Shown here: one piece after another, positions 24,874 to 32,781 of the stretch
Numbering within the stretch: the first letter of the stretch is position 1
How the letters are laid out: each line of letters begins with the position of its first letter
Source of the DNA: CBDDIP01 sp965279405
GTDB lineage: Bacteria; Actinomycetota; Acidimicrobiia; Acidimicrobiales; Ilumatobacteraceae
Reading direction: 5' to 3'
DNA: 64,000 bases
NCBI GenBank assembly: GCA_965279405.1
Contig: OZ257157.1
Span: 4,464,001-4,528,000 of the forward strand
Program-made: the position numbers and the translations under genes
Notes under the pieces: model-generated
Database searches by the model: none
Told to the model about the DNA's origin: nothing
What the model saw: only the letters and a program-made list of their open reading frames with translations

Positions 24874-24889
24874 AGTCACTGGCGTAACT
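24874..24889. promoter_or_regulatory. Candidate MarR operator
   Basis: AGTCAC (24874-24879), TGGC, GTAACT (24884-24889): an inverted repeat with one mismatch in six, the size and type bound by MarR dimers. It sits between the divergent PPOX and MarR genes, where binding would control both. Confidence 0.5.
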
Positions 24890-24925
24890 GTTTCGGTCGA
24901 CAGCATTGGCGTTCGGATGCGACGG

Positions 24926-24931
24926 TACGCT
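24926..24931 (+). promoter_or_regulatory. Putative -10 box of the MarR gene
   Basis: TACGCT ends 6 nt before GTG 24938. This spacing, repeated across the window, is why GTG 24938 was chosen over the ATG at 24917. Confidence 0.5.
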
Positions 24932-24937
24932 CGACAC

Positions 24938-25426
24938 GTGGCGAACGCCCCGCACGCCGATCACGAGCCGCCGAGCACCGATCCGCTCGTCGATCCGTTG
25001 AACCGCGAGCTGGTCGAGATGTCCGGTCGGTTCGCCAAGGCGTTCTCACGCTGGCTCGAAGGCGCTCCGGACAGTGCGCTGTCCACCTACCCCCGCCTGC
25101 GCGTGCTCGAGACCCTGCACTGCCAGGGCCCGGCGCGCATGGTCGACCTGTCGGATGCGCTGCGGTTGCCGGCGCGCAACATGACGAGCGTCGCCGACGC
25201 TCTCGAAGCCGACCACCTCGTCCGGCGTACCCCGCACCCCACCGATCGCCGAGCCACCATCCTCGAGATCACCGAGGAAGGCAAGGCCGTGGCGATGACC
25301 GCGCTCGCACCGCGCCTGTGCGAGATCGCCGCGCTGTTCGATGAGCTCAGCCCGACGCGCAAGTCGCAACTGCTGTCCACCCTCTCAACACTCGTCGCCT
25401 CACTGGAGCACGACCGCCCCACCTGA
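24938..25426 (+). CDS. MarR-family transcriptional regulator
   Basis: 162 aa winged helix-turn-helix regulator. Recognition region: ARMVDLSDALRLPARNMTSV followed by the wing LVRRTPHPTDRRATILEITEEG, the classic DxRxxxxxLTxxG signature in variant form. MarR proteins usually repress their own gene and a divergent neighbour, released by small phenolic or oxidising ligands. The divergent neighbour here is a PPOX flavin-type gene. The ligand is unknown. Confidence 0.88.
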   Translation: MANAPHADHEPPSTDPLVDPLNRELVEMSGRFAKAFSRWLEGAPDSALSTYPRLRVLETLHCQGPARMVDLSDALRLPARNMTSVADALEADHLVRRTPHPTDRRATILEITEEGKAVAMTALAPRLCEIAALFDELSPTRKSQLLSTLSTLVASLEHDRPT

Positions 25427-25428
25427 GG

Positions 25429-27510
25429 TCAGCCCGGCGGCGGGTTGGTGTTGGTGTAGCCCGGGTTGTCGGGGTTGATGCCGCCACTGGCGAACCGCTT
25501 GCCGAACAACGTCTCGGCAGCGCTCATCACGTCGTCGACGAGATCCCAACCGGCGGAGTTGGTCTCCTCGTAGTGGCCGGCAGGCTCACCGAGCTCACGG
25601 CCGAGCGCCTGCCCGTAGCGGCAGGCGGCGACGAGCGCGGTCGCAGCATCACCCGTTGGCACGGTTGCTGCGAGCGCGGGGTCGGGATCGGTCAGCTGGC
25701 GGCAGATGGGGCCGGCGACGGCATCGGGGGTGACCAACCAGCCCTCGTCGAACAGGCGCTGGCACGTGTACCCGGTGTCGGCCGGCAGGGCGAGGTCGAG
25801 GCACTTCAGCCGGACCTCGTTGATCGGCACGAAGTAGCCGAGCTCGTCACCGCCGAGGCCGATGGTGAACATCAGCTCGTCATCGGTCAGCTCGCCGAGG
25901 TACCCGGGGATCACGTAGTCCTTGCCCACGGCGTGGTTCTCGGGCTCGGTGTAGAACGGCGACGGGTCGGTGTCGAACGTGGCCGGCAGGCCGATCACCA
26001 GCTCCGGCGGCAGCTCGCCCGGCATGAACAGGAAGCCGATGCCACCGATGCCGGTGTCCATGGTGACCTTCACCAGGCGCGTCTCGAGCACGTCGCCGAC
26101 GCGGATCTGGCTGTCGACGAGCGGCGTGAGCACCGGGTCGTCCTCCAACGCTCCCCCGTCGCTCGTGCAGTTGTCGTCGGTGAACGGCTTGGCGGTGCAG
26201 TTGAACGCGTCGGGCGTCTGCCAACCGAGGTCGCCGTCCGCCAGCAGCACGCGGAACCCGATGTTCGTGAGCCGCGTGTAGAACGGCTGCTCCTTCCAGT
26301 CGATGCCGAACACCGGCGCCTCGTGGGCCTCCTCCAACTGGGCGGCCACGGCCAGCGCGAGCTGCGTGCCGATGGCGGCGGGACGGGCCATGTTCCGGTC
26401 GCGTAGATCGGCAGCGCCGGCCACGGGTTGCGCGCCCTCCGGAACCGTCCACCCATCACCGGCAGGATGCTCCGCGTCGACCGTCCACACATCTGCGTCA
26501 CCCGGCCCGATCTGGCTGCCGATGGGGCCGTTGAAGTAGACGACCTCGCCACCGTCCGCGGCCTGGATGCGATCGCGCAGCACGCCCGGGTAGTCGGCCG
26601 AGAAGATGCGACCCTCGGCGCTGCAGTCGTCGCCCTCCCAGCCCTTGATCGCGCACTGCTCGGTGATGTCCACCGGCGGCTTCCAGCCGAGCGTGCTCTC
26701 CGGATGGCTGGCCCACTGCACGACCGTGGCGATCGTCGAGCCGTCCTCGCCGGCGAACCGCGCGGTCAGCAACGCCGGGTACAGCACGAGCGGATCACGG
26801 CCGTCGCTGACGCCGAAGCGGTGCTCGCCACCATCGACGCTCATCGTCGCCGGAGCGAGGGCGGCCACTGCGTCGGCAGCGGCACCGGCGGCCTGGTCGG
26901 CGAACATGTCGTACCAGTCGTCGTTGATGCTGAACGCGGTGTCGGGGCCGTGGTGGTTGTGCGTCGCGTTGACGATGACGTGCGTGTACTTGGCGATCTC
27001 GGCCGGCATCAGCGCCAGCGCTCGCTTCTCGATCTCCGCCGCATCCGCGGCGAACACCATGTAGACGTCGGCGCTGACGAACACGACGATCTCGACGTTC
27101 GATTCGACGGCCAGCGCGGTGACGCGCAGGTCGTCGTGCACCCAGGATCCGTCCTCGCTGCCGTTACCGATGTCGACGCGACCCTGGTCCCACTGCGGCA
27201 CGAACACACCGATGTCGTTCGGGTCGGTGCCGGCCGCCGGCCAGCCCGGCGCATCGGTGAGGTAGGCGCGATCGCCGTCGACGGTCGGCAGCACGCTGCG
27301 GCTCGACGCACCGGCGCGCAGGTCGGCCGTCGGCGCCGGGGTGGTCGCGTCCGGTTCGCTCGTCGGCGGTGCGGTTGCCGGCTCACCGATGTCCGTCGCG
27401 TCCGGCGCGCTCGCGTCGGTGTTCGGCGAGCTGGCGTCCGATGAGCACGCGCCGAGCGCGAACGCACCACACACCAGCAGCGCGCCCCAGCGCTTGGTCC
27501 CTCGCATCAC
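25429..27510 (-). CDS. Neutral/alkaline ceramidase-like lipoprotein
   Basis: 693 aa with a lipoprotein signal: positive start, hydrophobic core and lipobox ALGAC with Cys22, followed by a Ser/Thr/Pro/Ala-rich linker to about residue 65. The body resembles the neutral/non-lysosomal ceramidase N-terminal domain: RAGASSRSV strand, FVSADVYM, and the metal-binding NATHNHHGPDT. Ceramidases split ceramide into sphingosine and fatty acid, but this family also includes proteins of unknown substrate. It faces the outside of the membrane. Stop is 3 bp from the convergent MarR stop. Confidence 0.75.
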   Translation of the reverse strand: MMRGTKRWGALLVCGAFALGACSSDASSPNTDASAPDATDIGEPATAPPTSEPDATTPAPTADLRAGASSRSVLPTVDGDRAYLTDAPGWPAAGTDPNDIGVFVPQWDQGRVDIGNGSEDGSWVHDDLRVTALAVESNVEIVVFVSADVYMVFAADAAEIEKRALALMPAEIAKYTHVIVNATHNHHGPDTAFSINDDWYDMFADQAAGAAADAVAALAPATMSVDGGEHRFGVSDGRDPLVLYPALLTARFAGEDGSTIATVVQWASHPESTLGWKPPVDITEQCAIKGWEGDDCSAEGRIFSADYPGVLRDRIQAADGGEVVYFNGPIGSQIGPGDADVWTVDAEHPAGDGWTVPEGAQPVAGAADLRDRNMARPAAIGTQLALAVAAQLEEAHEAPVFGIDWKEQPFYTRLTNIGFRVLLADGDLGWQTPDAFNCTAKPFTDDNCTSDGGALEDDPVLTPLVDSQIRVGDVLETRLVKVTMDTGIGGIGFLFMPGELPPELVIGLPATFDTDPSPFYTEPENHAVGKDYVIPGYLGELTDDELMFTIGLGGDELGYFVPINEVRLKCLDLALPADTGYTCQRLFDEGWLVTPDAVAGPICRQLTDPDPALAATVPTGDAATALVAACRYGQALGRELGEPAGHYEETNSAGWDLVDDVMSAAETLFGKRFASGGINPDNPGYTNTNPPPG

Positions 27511-27534
27511 GTCGCCCCCAACGTTCGGTTGTGC

Positions 27535-29259
27535 TTACAGGTACTGCCCGGTGCCCACCCGCTCGATGGCCCGCCCGCCTTCGCGATCGGCTTCCTCACG
27601 ACCCTTGGTGAGCGTGCGGATGAACACGATCCGCTCACCCTTCTTGCCGCTGATCTTCGCCCAGTCGTCCGGGTTGGTCGTGTTCGGCAGGTCCTCGTGC
27701 TCCTTGTACTCCTGCTTGATGGAGTCGAGGAGGTCTTGCGTGGACACCCCGCGTGCGCCGCCGGCGATGACCCGCTTGATCGCCAGCTTCTTGGCACGAC
27801 GGACGATGTTCTCGATCATCGCGCCCGACGAGAAGTCCTTGTAGTAGAGGATCTCCTTGTCGCCGTTCTGGTACGTGACCTCGAGGAACTGGTTGTCGGC
27901 GTCGGCCCGGTACATCTCGACCACCGTCTCGGCGATCATGTCGGGCACCTCGGCGCCGGCCGCGATCGGGATCTCGTCGGTGAGGTAGCGGGCGAAGATC
28001 TGCCGCGCCGCGTCGGCGGACGGGCGCTCGATCTTGATCTTCACGTCCAGGCGACCGGGGCGCAGGATGGCCGGGTCGATGAGGTCTTCGCGGTTGGTGG
28101 CGCCGATGACGATGACGTTGCGCAGGCCCTCGACGCCGTCGATCTCGGCCAGCAGCTGCGGCACGATCGTGCTCTCCATGTCGCTGCTGATGCCCGAGCC
28201 ACGGGTGCGGAACATCGAGTCCATCTCGTCGAAGAAGACGATGACCGGCCAGCCCTCTTCGCTCTTCTCGCGTGCGCGCTGGAAGACGAGGCGGATCTGC
28301 CGCTCGGTCTCGCCGACGTACTTGTTGAGCAGCTCGGGGCCCTTGATGTTGATGAAGTAGCTGCGGCCCTTCTCGCCACCGGTCTTCTCGGCGACCTTCT
28401 TGGCCAGCGAGTTGGCCACTGCCTTGGCGATGAGCGTCTTGCCGCAGCCGGGCGGGCCGTAGAGCAGGATGCCCTTGGGCGCGGGCAGCTGGTGCTCGGC
28501 GAACAGGTCGGCGTAGAGGAACGGCAGCTCCACCGCGTCGGCGATCTGCTCGATCTGCGTGTCGAGGCCGCCGATGTCCTCGTAGGAGATGTCCGGCACC
28601 TCTTCGAGGAGGAGATCTTCCACCTCGGGGCGGGGCAGCTTCTCCAGGAGCATTCCCGTGCGCGGGTCGAGGCGCATCGTGTCGCCGTTGCGCAGGTGCA
28701 CACCGCGCAGCACGTCGGCCAGCTCGCACACACGCTCTTCGTCGGCACGGCCGACGACGAGGGCGCGCACGCCGTCCTCCATCATCTCCTTGATGGTGAC
28801 CACCTCGCCGGTGACCTCGGGCGTGCGGGCCTGGACGACGTTGAAGCTCTCGTTGAGCACGACCTCGCTGCCGCGGGGCAACGAGTCGTGATCGATGTCG
28901 GGGTGCAGGCCGACGCGCATCTTGCGTCCGCTGGTGAGCACGTCGACGGTGCCGTCGTCGTTCTTGCCGACGATCACGCCGTAGGCGCTGGGCGGCTGGG
29001 TGAGCTTGTCGACCTCGTCGCGCAGCGCGGCGATGTGCTCGCGCGACTCGCGCAGGGTGTAGCTCAGCTTCTCGTTCTGCGAGACGGCCTGGGCCAGCTG
29101 CCCCTTCGTCTCCAGCAACCGCTCCTCGAGCGCCCGTTGACGCTTGGGCGCGTCTGCCAACTTGCGACGCAGCGCACTGATCTCTTCGTCGAGGACGATC
29201 AGCTGCGCACGCAACGCAGCCTGGTCCTCGGCGGCTCCGGTTTCGTGGTCCTCGGCCAT
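27535..29259 (-). CDS. arc: Proteasome-associated AAA ATPase ARC/Mpa
   Basis: Hexameric unfoldase that binds Pup and feeds tagged proteins into the 20S proteasome. 574 aa: N-terminal coiled coil (about 10-88) for Pup binding, two OB domains (about 90-210), AAA domain with Walker A GPPGCGKT (268-275) and Walker B VIVFFDEMDSMF, and the C-terminal Gly-Gln-Tyr-Leu that docks into the alpha ring. TAGGTT lies 6 nt before the ATG. It is separated from the dop-pup-prcBA group by three genes. Confidence 0.97.
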   Translation of the reverse strand: MAEDHETGAAEDQAALRAQLIVLDEEISALRRKLADAPKRQRALEERLLETKGQLAQAVSQNEKLSYTLRESREHIAALRDEVDKLTQPPSAYGVIVGKNDDGTVDVLTSGRKMRVGLHPDIDHDSLPRGSEVVLNESFNVVQARTPEVTGEVVTIKEMMEDGVRALVVGRADEERVCELADVLRGVHLRNGDTMRLDPRTGMLLEKLPRPEVEDLLLEEVPDISYEDIGGLDTQIEQIADAVELPFLYADLFAEHQLPAPKGILLYGPPGCGKTLIAKAVANSLAKKVAEKTGGEKGRSYFINIKGPELLNKYVGETERQIRLVFQRAREKSEEGWPVIVFFDEMDSMFRTRGSGISSDMESTIVPQLLAEIDGVEGLRNVIVIGATNREDLIDPAILRPGRLDVKIKIERPSADAARQIFARYLTDEIPIAAGAEVPDMIAETVVEMYRADADNQFLEVTYQNGDKEILYYKDFSSGAMIENIVRRAKKLAIKRVIAGGARGVSTQDLLDSIKQEYKEHEDLPNTTNPDDWAKISGKKGERIVFIRTLTKGREEADREGGRAIERVGTGQYL

Positions 29260-29265
29260 GACCGG

Positions 29266-29271
29266 AACCTA
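29266..29271 (-). promoter_or_regulatory. Putative -10 box of arc
   Basis: TAGGTT on the minus strand, 6 nt before the ATG at 29259; leaderless type. Confidence 0.5.
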
Positions 29272-29349
29272 CACGCGGTTCGCGGCGGTGTGGCGTACCT
29301 CACGTCAGCGTTCATCCGACCGGAACATGGTCGAAACGGGACGGCTGTG

Positions 29350-29355
29350 TACACT
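29350..29355 (+). promoter_or_regulatory. Putative -10 box of the ferredoxin gene
   Basis: TACACT lies 41 nt before ATG 29397, and an AGGAG ribosome binding site sits at 29382-29386. Unlike most genes here, this one has a normal leader. Confidence 0.5.
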
Positions 29356-29396
29356 CGACGAGGTCTCACCCCTTTCTGAGCAGGAGATACGACGAC

Positions 29397-29642
29397 ATGA
29401 AGGTATGGATCGACCAGGATCTGTGCACCGGCGACGGGTTGTGCGAGGAGATCGCGCCCGACGTGTTCACCCTGCTCGACGACGGCCTTGCCTACGTCAA
29501 AGAGGGCGACAAGGTGTACGCCACCGCCAAGGGCAACCCCCAGGGCGCCGATGGCATGGCCGAGATCCCCGACGGCAAGCTGGACGCAGTCATCGAGAGC
29601 GCCGAGGAGTGCCCCGGCGAGTGCATCTTCATCGAGCCGTAG
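29397..29642 (+). CDS. Small ferredoxin, probably [3Fe-4S] or [4Fe-4S] single-cluster
   Basis: 81 aa, acidic electron carrier. MKVWIDQDLCTGDGLCEEIA gives Cys10 and Cys16 in the C-x5-C arrangement of monocluster ferredoxins that serve P450s; two further cysteines are in EECPGECIFIE near the C-terminus. A strong AGGAG ribosome binding site lies 10 nt before the ATG. It is divergent from arc. Its partner could be the P450 at the start of the window or others elsewhere. Confidence 0.9.
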   Translation: MKVWIDQDLCTGDGLCEEIAPDVFTLLDDGLAYVKEGDKVYATAKGNPQGADGMAEIPDGKLDAVIESAEECPGECIFIEP

Positions 29643-29727
29643 CCGGTTCGATCACGTGATCTGGCGAGGCGGCCTGCGGGCCGCCTCGTTCGCGTTCCGG
29701 CGCAGATCTGGCGGGATCGGCTGAGCG

Positions 29728-29925
29728 GTGACATCGGACGGGGCGATGGATGCCGAAGCGGTCGCCGCGTACGACAAGCACGCTGACGAGCTGATCCGCT
29801 TCGCCGCAGCCCTCGTCGGGCCCTCGGGCGCGGAAGACGTCACCGCGGTTGCCTTGACTCGGGTGCTCGCCGGCGACTCGTGGCAGACGTTGACGAACCT
29901 GCGCGCCTACCGCGTGACCGTTTGA
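29728..29925 (+). pseudogene. Fragment of an ECF-type sigma-70 factor (region 2 only)
   Basis: Encodes at most 65 aa. AAYDKHADELIRFAAALVGP followed by GAEDVTAVALTRVL and LTNLRAYRV matches the start of sigma region 2 of short sigma-70 factors, which are normally 160-200 aa. The frame stops at TGA 29923-29925, which belongs to the left arm of a 45-bp palindromic element (29919-29963). Region 4 is absent. GTG 29728 or ATG 29746 could start it. It is most likely a gene cut short by arrival of the element or by deletion next to it. Confidence 0.6.
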
Positions 29926-29963
29926 ACCCTGGGCCACCGTGGCGGTGGGTTTGCGATCAAACG
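29919..29963 (-). repeat. 45-bp palindromic element, copy A
   Basis: Outer arms CGTTTGA and TCAAACG, core CCACCG-TGG-CGGTGG. Lies 15 bp after the trmI stop on that gene's strand, and supplies the stop codon of the sigma-factor fragment from the other side. Right arm GCGATCAAACG is identical to copies B, C and F. Confidence 0.9.
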
Positions 29964-29977
29964 CAGCGCTCTCGGGG

Positions 29978-30748
29978 TCAGCCGAGGTAGCGGCCGACGG
30001 TGAGGAAGCCGGTGTGGGCGACCATGCGGTGGTCGGGGCGCACGGCTTGCCCTTCGACGTACCAGCCGCGGTGCATCACCTCGAGCGTGCGGGTGCCGTT
30101 CCAGCGCTTGTTGGCCATCACGTCGCGCAGCTGGGAGACCTGGGTGATCGACGGGTTGTAGGCGATCAGGATCCCGCCAGGTCGCAACGCCTCGTAGACG
30201 TGGGGCACGACGCGCCACGGCTCGGGCAGGTCGAGCACGATGCGATCGAAGTCGCGCTCCTCGATGCCCTCGTAGCTGTCGCGCAGCGACACGTCGTATC
30301 GGGTCAGCGCGTCCTCGCCGAGGAAGCTGCGCACGTTCGTGCGGGCACGGTTGGCGAAGTCCTCGCGCAGCTCGTAGCCGACGATCGACGCGCCGTACCG
30401 GAGCATCGTCATGCTCAACGCGCCGGATCCGACGCCGCTCTCGAAGACGCGCACGCCCGGGCCGATGTCGGCCAGCATGCAGATCGGGGCCAGGTCCTTC
30501 GGGTAGATCACCTGCGCGCCACGCGGCATCTCGACGACGAAGTCCTCCAACGTCGGCCGCAGCGCGGTGTACGGCGAGCCCTTCGTGCTCTTGATCACCG
30601 TGCCTTCGAGCTGGCCGACGAGGTCGCCGTGCTCGAAGAAGCCGGAGTGGCTGTGGAACTGACCACCTTCGGCCAGGGTGATCAGGTAGCGACGCTGCTT
30701 GATGTCCAGCAGCAGGACCTTGTCGCCGATGGCGAACGGCACGTTCAT
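29978..30748 (-). CDS. trmI: tRNA (adenine-58-N1)-methyltransferase TrmI
   Basis: SAM-dependent enzyme making m1A58 in the tRNA T-loop. 256 aa: small beta N-terminal domain, then the Rossmann fold with VFESGVGSGALSMTML (motif I), VGYELREDFANRA, and VLDLPEPWRVVP (family DxPxPW). Mycobacterial TrmI also lies near the proteasome genes. ATG 30748 overlaps the stop of the TtuA-like gene (ATGA); AAAGGAAAG lies before it. Third gene of the ttuB-ttuA-trmI operon. Confidence 0.93.
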   Translation of the reverse strand: MNVPFAIGDKVLLLDIKQRRYLITLAEGGQFHSHSGFFEHGDLVGQLEGTVIKSTKGSPYTALRPTLEDFVVEMPRGAQVIYPKDLAPICMLADIGPGVRVFESGVGSGALSMTMLRYGASIVGYELREDFANRARTNVRSFLGEDALTRYDVSLRDSYEGIEERDFDRIVLDLPEPWRVVPHVYEALRPGGILIAYNPSITQVSQLRDVMANKRWNGTRTLEVMHRGWYVEGQAVRPDHRMVAHTGFLTVGRYLG

Positions 30749-31722
30749 CGACGGCTTTCCTTTGATCGGGGACGGGTCTTGATCATCAGCTCCACCGGCA
30801 CGGGCTCGTGCGCCGACGCCTTCTCCTCGATGCGGCAGAAGGCGCAGATCTCGCCGGACGCGGGCGAGCCGCACCGCGAGCACGTGCCAAGTTCGCCGTG
30901 CTCGCCGGCCTGGCCGGCCAGCAGCGGCGCCATCTTCTCGATGAAGTTCAAGTAGAACGACGCCTTCGTGCCGGGCGACGTGTTCTCGATCGAGTTCAAC
31001 GTCTCCTTGTAGGCGAGGTGCCGGTTGCCGGCGGCCATCGGGCACTCCTCGACGAGGTAGTCGATGCCGCGCACCACGCACCACGCTGCGGTCTCCCGCT
31101 CGGTGAGGCGCACCAGCGGCTTGACCTTCTTCGGGAAGCCGTTGCGTGCGGCGAGCACCGGCAGCTGGCGGGCGAGGTACTCGACCTCCCACCGCAACGT
31201 GTTGCCGAACAGCACCGCCGCCTCGTCGTCGAGGTTGTGGCCGGTGACGAGCACCGTGTACCCGCCGTCGATCGCTGCCTTGTCGAACAGGTGCCGCTTC
31301 GTCGTGCCGCACGCGGAGCACGGCACGCGGCGCGTCGCTCGTGCCGCGGTGGGGATGTCGAAGCCGTGCTCCTCGCGCACCGACACCTGGTGCAGCGTGA
31401 GCCCTCGCTCGTCGGCGAACGCCTGGGCGTACTGGCCGGAGACGTCGCTGTAGTCACCGATGCCGAGCCCGATGTACAGACCGTCGGCCTGGTAGCCGAG
31501 CTCGACGAGCATGTCCCACGCTGCCAGGCTGTCCTTGCCACCGGACACGGCGACGAGGATGCGGTCGTCGCGGTCGAGCATGTCGAACTGCTCGATCGCC
31601 TTCACCACCTGGCGACGGCACAGCTCGAGGAAGTGCTCCGCGCAGAAGTTGGCGTTGTGGCGGGGCAGGTCGATGATCGCCGGACCGCGACAGACGCGGC
31701 ACTTCGAGAACGAGGCGGTCAC
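30745..31722 (-). CDS. TtuA-like tRNA-U54 2-thiolation enzyme (TtcA/TtuA family)
   Basis: 325 aa. N-terminal zinc site Cys8-x2-Cys11 and Cys27-x2-His30; PP-loop SGGKDS at 60-65 for uridine adenylation; Cys135, Cys138 (PCSACGTTKR) and Cys227 (VEECPMA), the trio that holds the Fe-S cluster in TtuA; and a C-terminal zinc ribbon near 285-305 (CSRCGSPASGEICAFC). TtcA lacks both zinc fingers, so TtuA is the better match. TtuA puts sulfur on U54 with TtuB as donor; TrmI m1A58 helps that reaction in Thermus, which fits the operon. GTG start overlaps the ttuB-like stop. Confidence 0.85.
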   Translation of the reverse strand: MTASFSKCRVCRGPAIIDLPRHNANFCAEHFLELCRRQVVKAIEQFDMLDRDDRILVAVSGGKDSLAAWDMLVELGYQADGLYIGLGIGDYSDVSGQYAQAFADERGLTLHQVSVREEHGFDIPTAARATRRVPCSACGTTKRHLFDKAAIDGGYTVLVTGHNLDDEAAVLFGNTLRWEVEYLARQLPVLAARNGFPKKVKPLVRLTERETAAWCVVRGIDYLVEECPMAAGNRHLAYKETLNSIENTSPGTKASFYLNFIEKMAPLLAGQAGEHGELGTCSRCGSPASGEICAFCRIEEKASAHEPVPVELMIKTRPRSKESRR

Positions 31723-31919
31723 GTCGCTCCCCCGCTGATCACCGGACGGATCTCGACGACGTCGTCGTCGAGCAGCTCGGCGTCACCGGGCACCAGCGTG
31801 CCGTTGCGGATGACGAGGTGCGATTCGCGGTTCAGCTCGAGCTGGGTCAGCACGGCGTGCACGCGGCGCGGACCGGCCAGCTCGATCTCGCGGCGCGGGT
31901 TGCGCAGCAGGATCTTCAT
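31719..31919 (-). CDS. TtuB-like ubiquitin-fold sulfur carrier (ThiS/MoaD family)
   Basis: 66-aa beta-grasp protein. The family ending is visible in LVPGDAELLDDDVVEIRPVI followed by SGGAT: the Gly-Gly that is thiocarboxylated in TtuB, ThiS and MoaD is at 63-64, but two residues, Ala-Thr, follow it. A protease of the JAMM type would have to remove them, as for QbsE-type carriers. First gene of the operon with ttuA and trmI. A CAGACT -10-like box lies 7 nt before the ATG. Confidence 0.78.
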   Translation of the reverse strand: MKILLRNPRREIELAGPRRVHAVLTQLELNRESHLVIRNGTLVPGDAELLDDDVVEIRPVISGGAT

Positions 31920-31935
31920 GTCGGACAGTCTGGGG

Positions 31936-32205
31936 TCAACGAGCGCGCTTCGCAGCCTTGCGCTGCTGGCGCGACGGCGGTGGGATCGCCTCGAGCCGGA
32001 TCGCCTGGCCCGGCTTGAGCACCTCGTGGGCGACGACCTCCTCGTTCTTGCCGAACGCCTTCTTCATCACCCGCGGCGCCCACAGCACGGCACCGACGGT
32101 CATCCAGCCGCGCTTGCCACCGAGCAGGCCCTTGTACAGCGCGCCGCGGCGCAGGTACGCGGTGGGTGACAGCAGGCTGGGCCGGCGTCGTGCGGTTCGA
32201 GCCAT
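31936..32205 (-). CDS. Small basic protein of unknown function
   Basis: 89 aa, very basic at both ends (ARTARRRP and SRQQRKAAKRAR), with one moderately hydrophobic stretch (WMTVGAVLWAPRVMKKAFG). Not recognised. It lies 16 bp upstream of the TtuB-like gene and 6 bp after the membrane protein at 32212, all in the same direction. A peripheral membrane or nucleic-acid binding protein are both possible. Confidence 0.6.
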   Translation of the reverse strand: MARTARRRPSLLSPTAYLRRGALYKGLLGGKRGWMTVGAVLWAPRVMKKAFGKNEEVVAHEVLKPGQAIRLEAIPPPSRQQRKAAKRAR

Positions 32206-32211
32206 GAGCGA

Positions 32212-32415
32212 TCAGACTCGACGGATCTCGACCAGCGTGGTCTTCTTCTTGCCGCTGCGCTTGCCGAGCAGGAAGATCAGCAGCAGGAGCACGACACCGC
32301 CGGCGGCAGCGATGGTGACCAGCTTCGGCTTGACGTCGTTGGCCTTGCCCTGCAGATCGCCCTGGAAGTCGCGAAAGCGGTTCTCCAGGTCGTCGCGGGT
32401 GATTCGCTGGGCCAT
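32212..32415 (-). CDS. Small single-span membrane protein of unknown function
   Basis: 67 aa: charged helix (QRITRDDLENRFRDFQGDLQ), one membrane segment (IAAAGGVVLLLLIFLLG) and a short basic tail. The start overlaps the holin-like stop by one base (TGATG), showing coupling. Function unknown. Confidence 0.7.
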   Translation of the reverse strand: MAQRITRDDLENRFRDFQGDLQGKANDVKPKLVTIAAAGGVVLLLLIFLLGKRSGKKKTTLVEIRRV

Positions 32416-32762
32416 CAGTGCTTCTCCTTGGTTCGCTGCAGCGTGCCCTTGCCGATGCGGCTGACCGCGAGGCCGATCACCAGCAGCGCGAAGCCGAAGG
32501 CGATGGCGTACGGCCACATGCTCGTCCAGTTGCCGCCGAACGTGCCGGGGAACTCGGTCTGGAGCATGCGCAGCAGACCCAGCACCAGGAACAGCGATCC
32601 GATGGCGATGGCGAACGCGCCGGCGGCACCGAAGGCCAGCCAACGCCCGGCGCCCTTGACAGGGCCGAGTGCCTCCTGGGTGGCGTAGTCCTTGACGAGT
32701 TGGACCATCTGGCCGATCTGGCCGTCATCGGTTGACTTCTTCTTGGCGTCCGGTTCGGGCAC
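32415..32762 (-). CDS. Phage-holin-family (Holin-X-like) membrane protein
   Basis: 115 aa with an acidic/basic N-terminus, LVKDYATQEALGPVKGAGRW, and two membrane segments (FGAAGAFAIAIGSLFLVLGL and MWPYAIAFGFALLVIGLAVS). This is the plan of the actinobacterial Holin-X family, which despite its name is chromosomal and has no proven lytic role. GTG 32762 starts the folded part; no prophage genes are nearby. Confidence 0.65.
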   Translation of the reverse strand: MPEPDAKKKSTDDGQIGQMVQLVKDYATQEALGPVKGAGRWLAFGAAGAFAIAIGSLFLVLGLLRMLQTEFPGTFGGNWTSMWPYAIAFGFALLVIGLAVSRIGKGTLQRTKEKH

Positions 32763-32781
32763 CCGATATGTGTAGCACGCG

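Noticed and set aside
29652..29937. Minus-strand short frames opposite the sigma-factor fragment
   Set aside because: They have no recognisable motif, whereas the plus-strand frame matches sigma region 2.
32415..32762. Prophage remnant suggested by the holin-like protein
   Set aside because: No integrase, structural or lysis genes lie nearby; this holin family is common as a chromosomal gene in actinobacteria.
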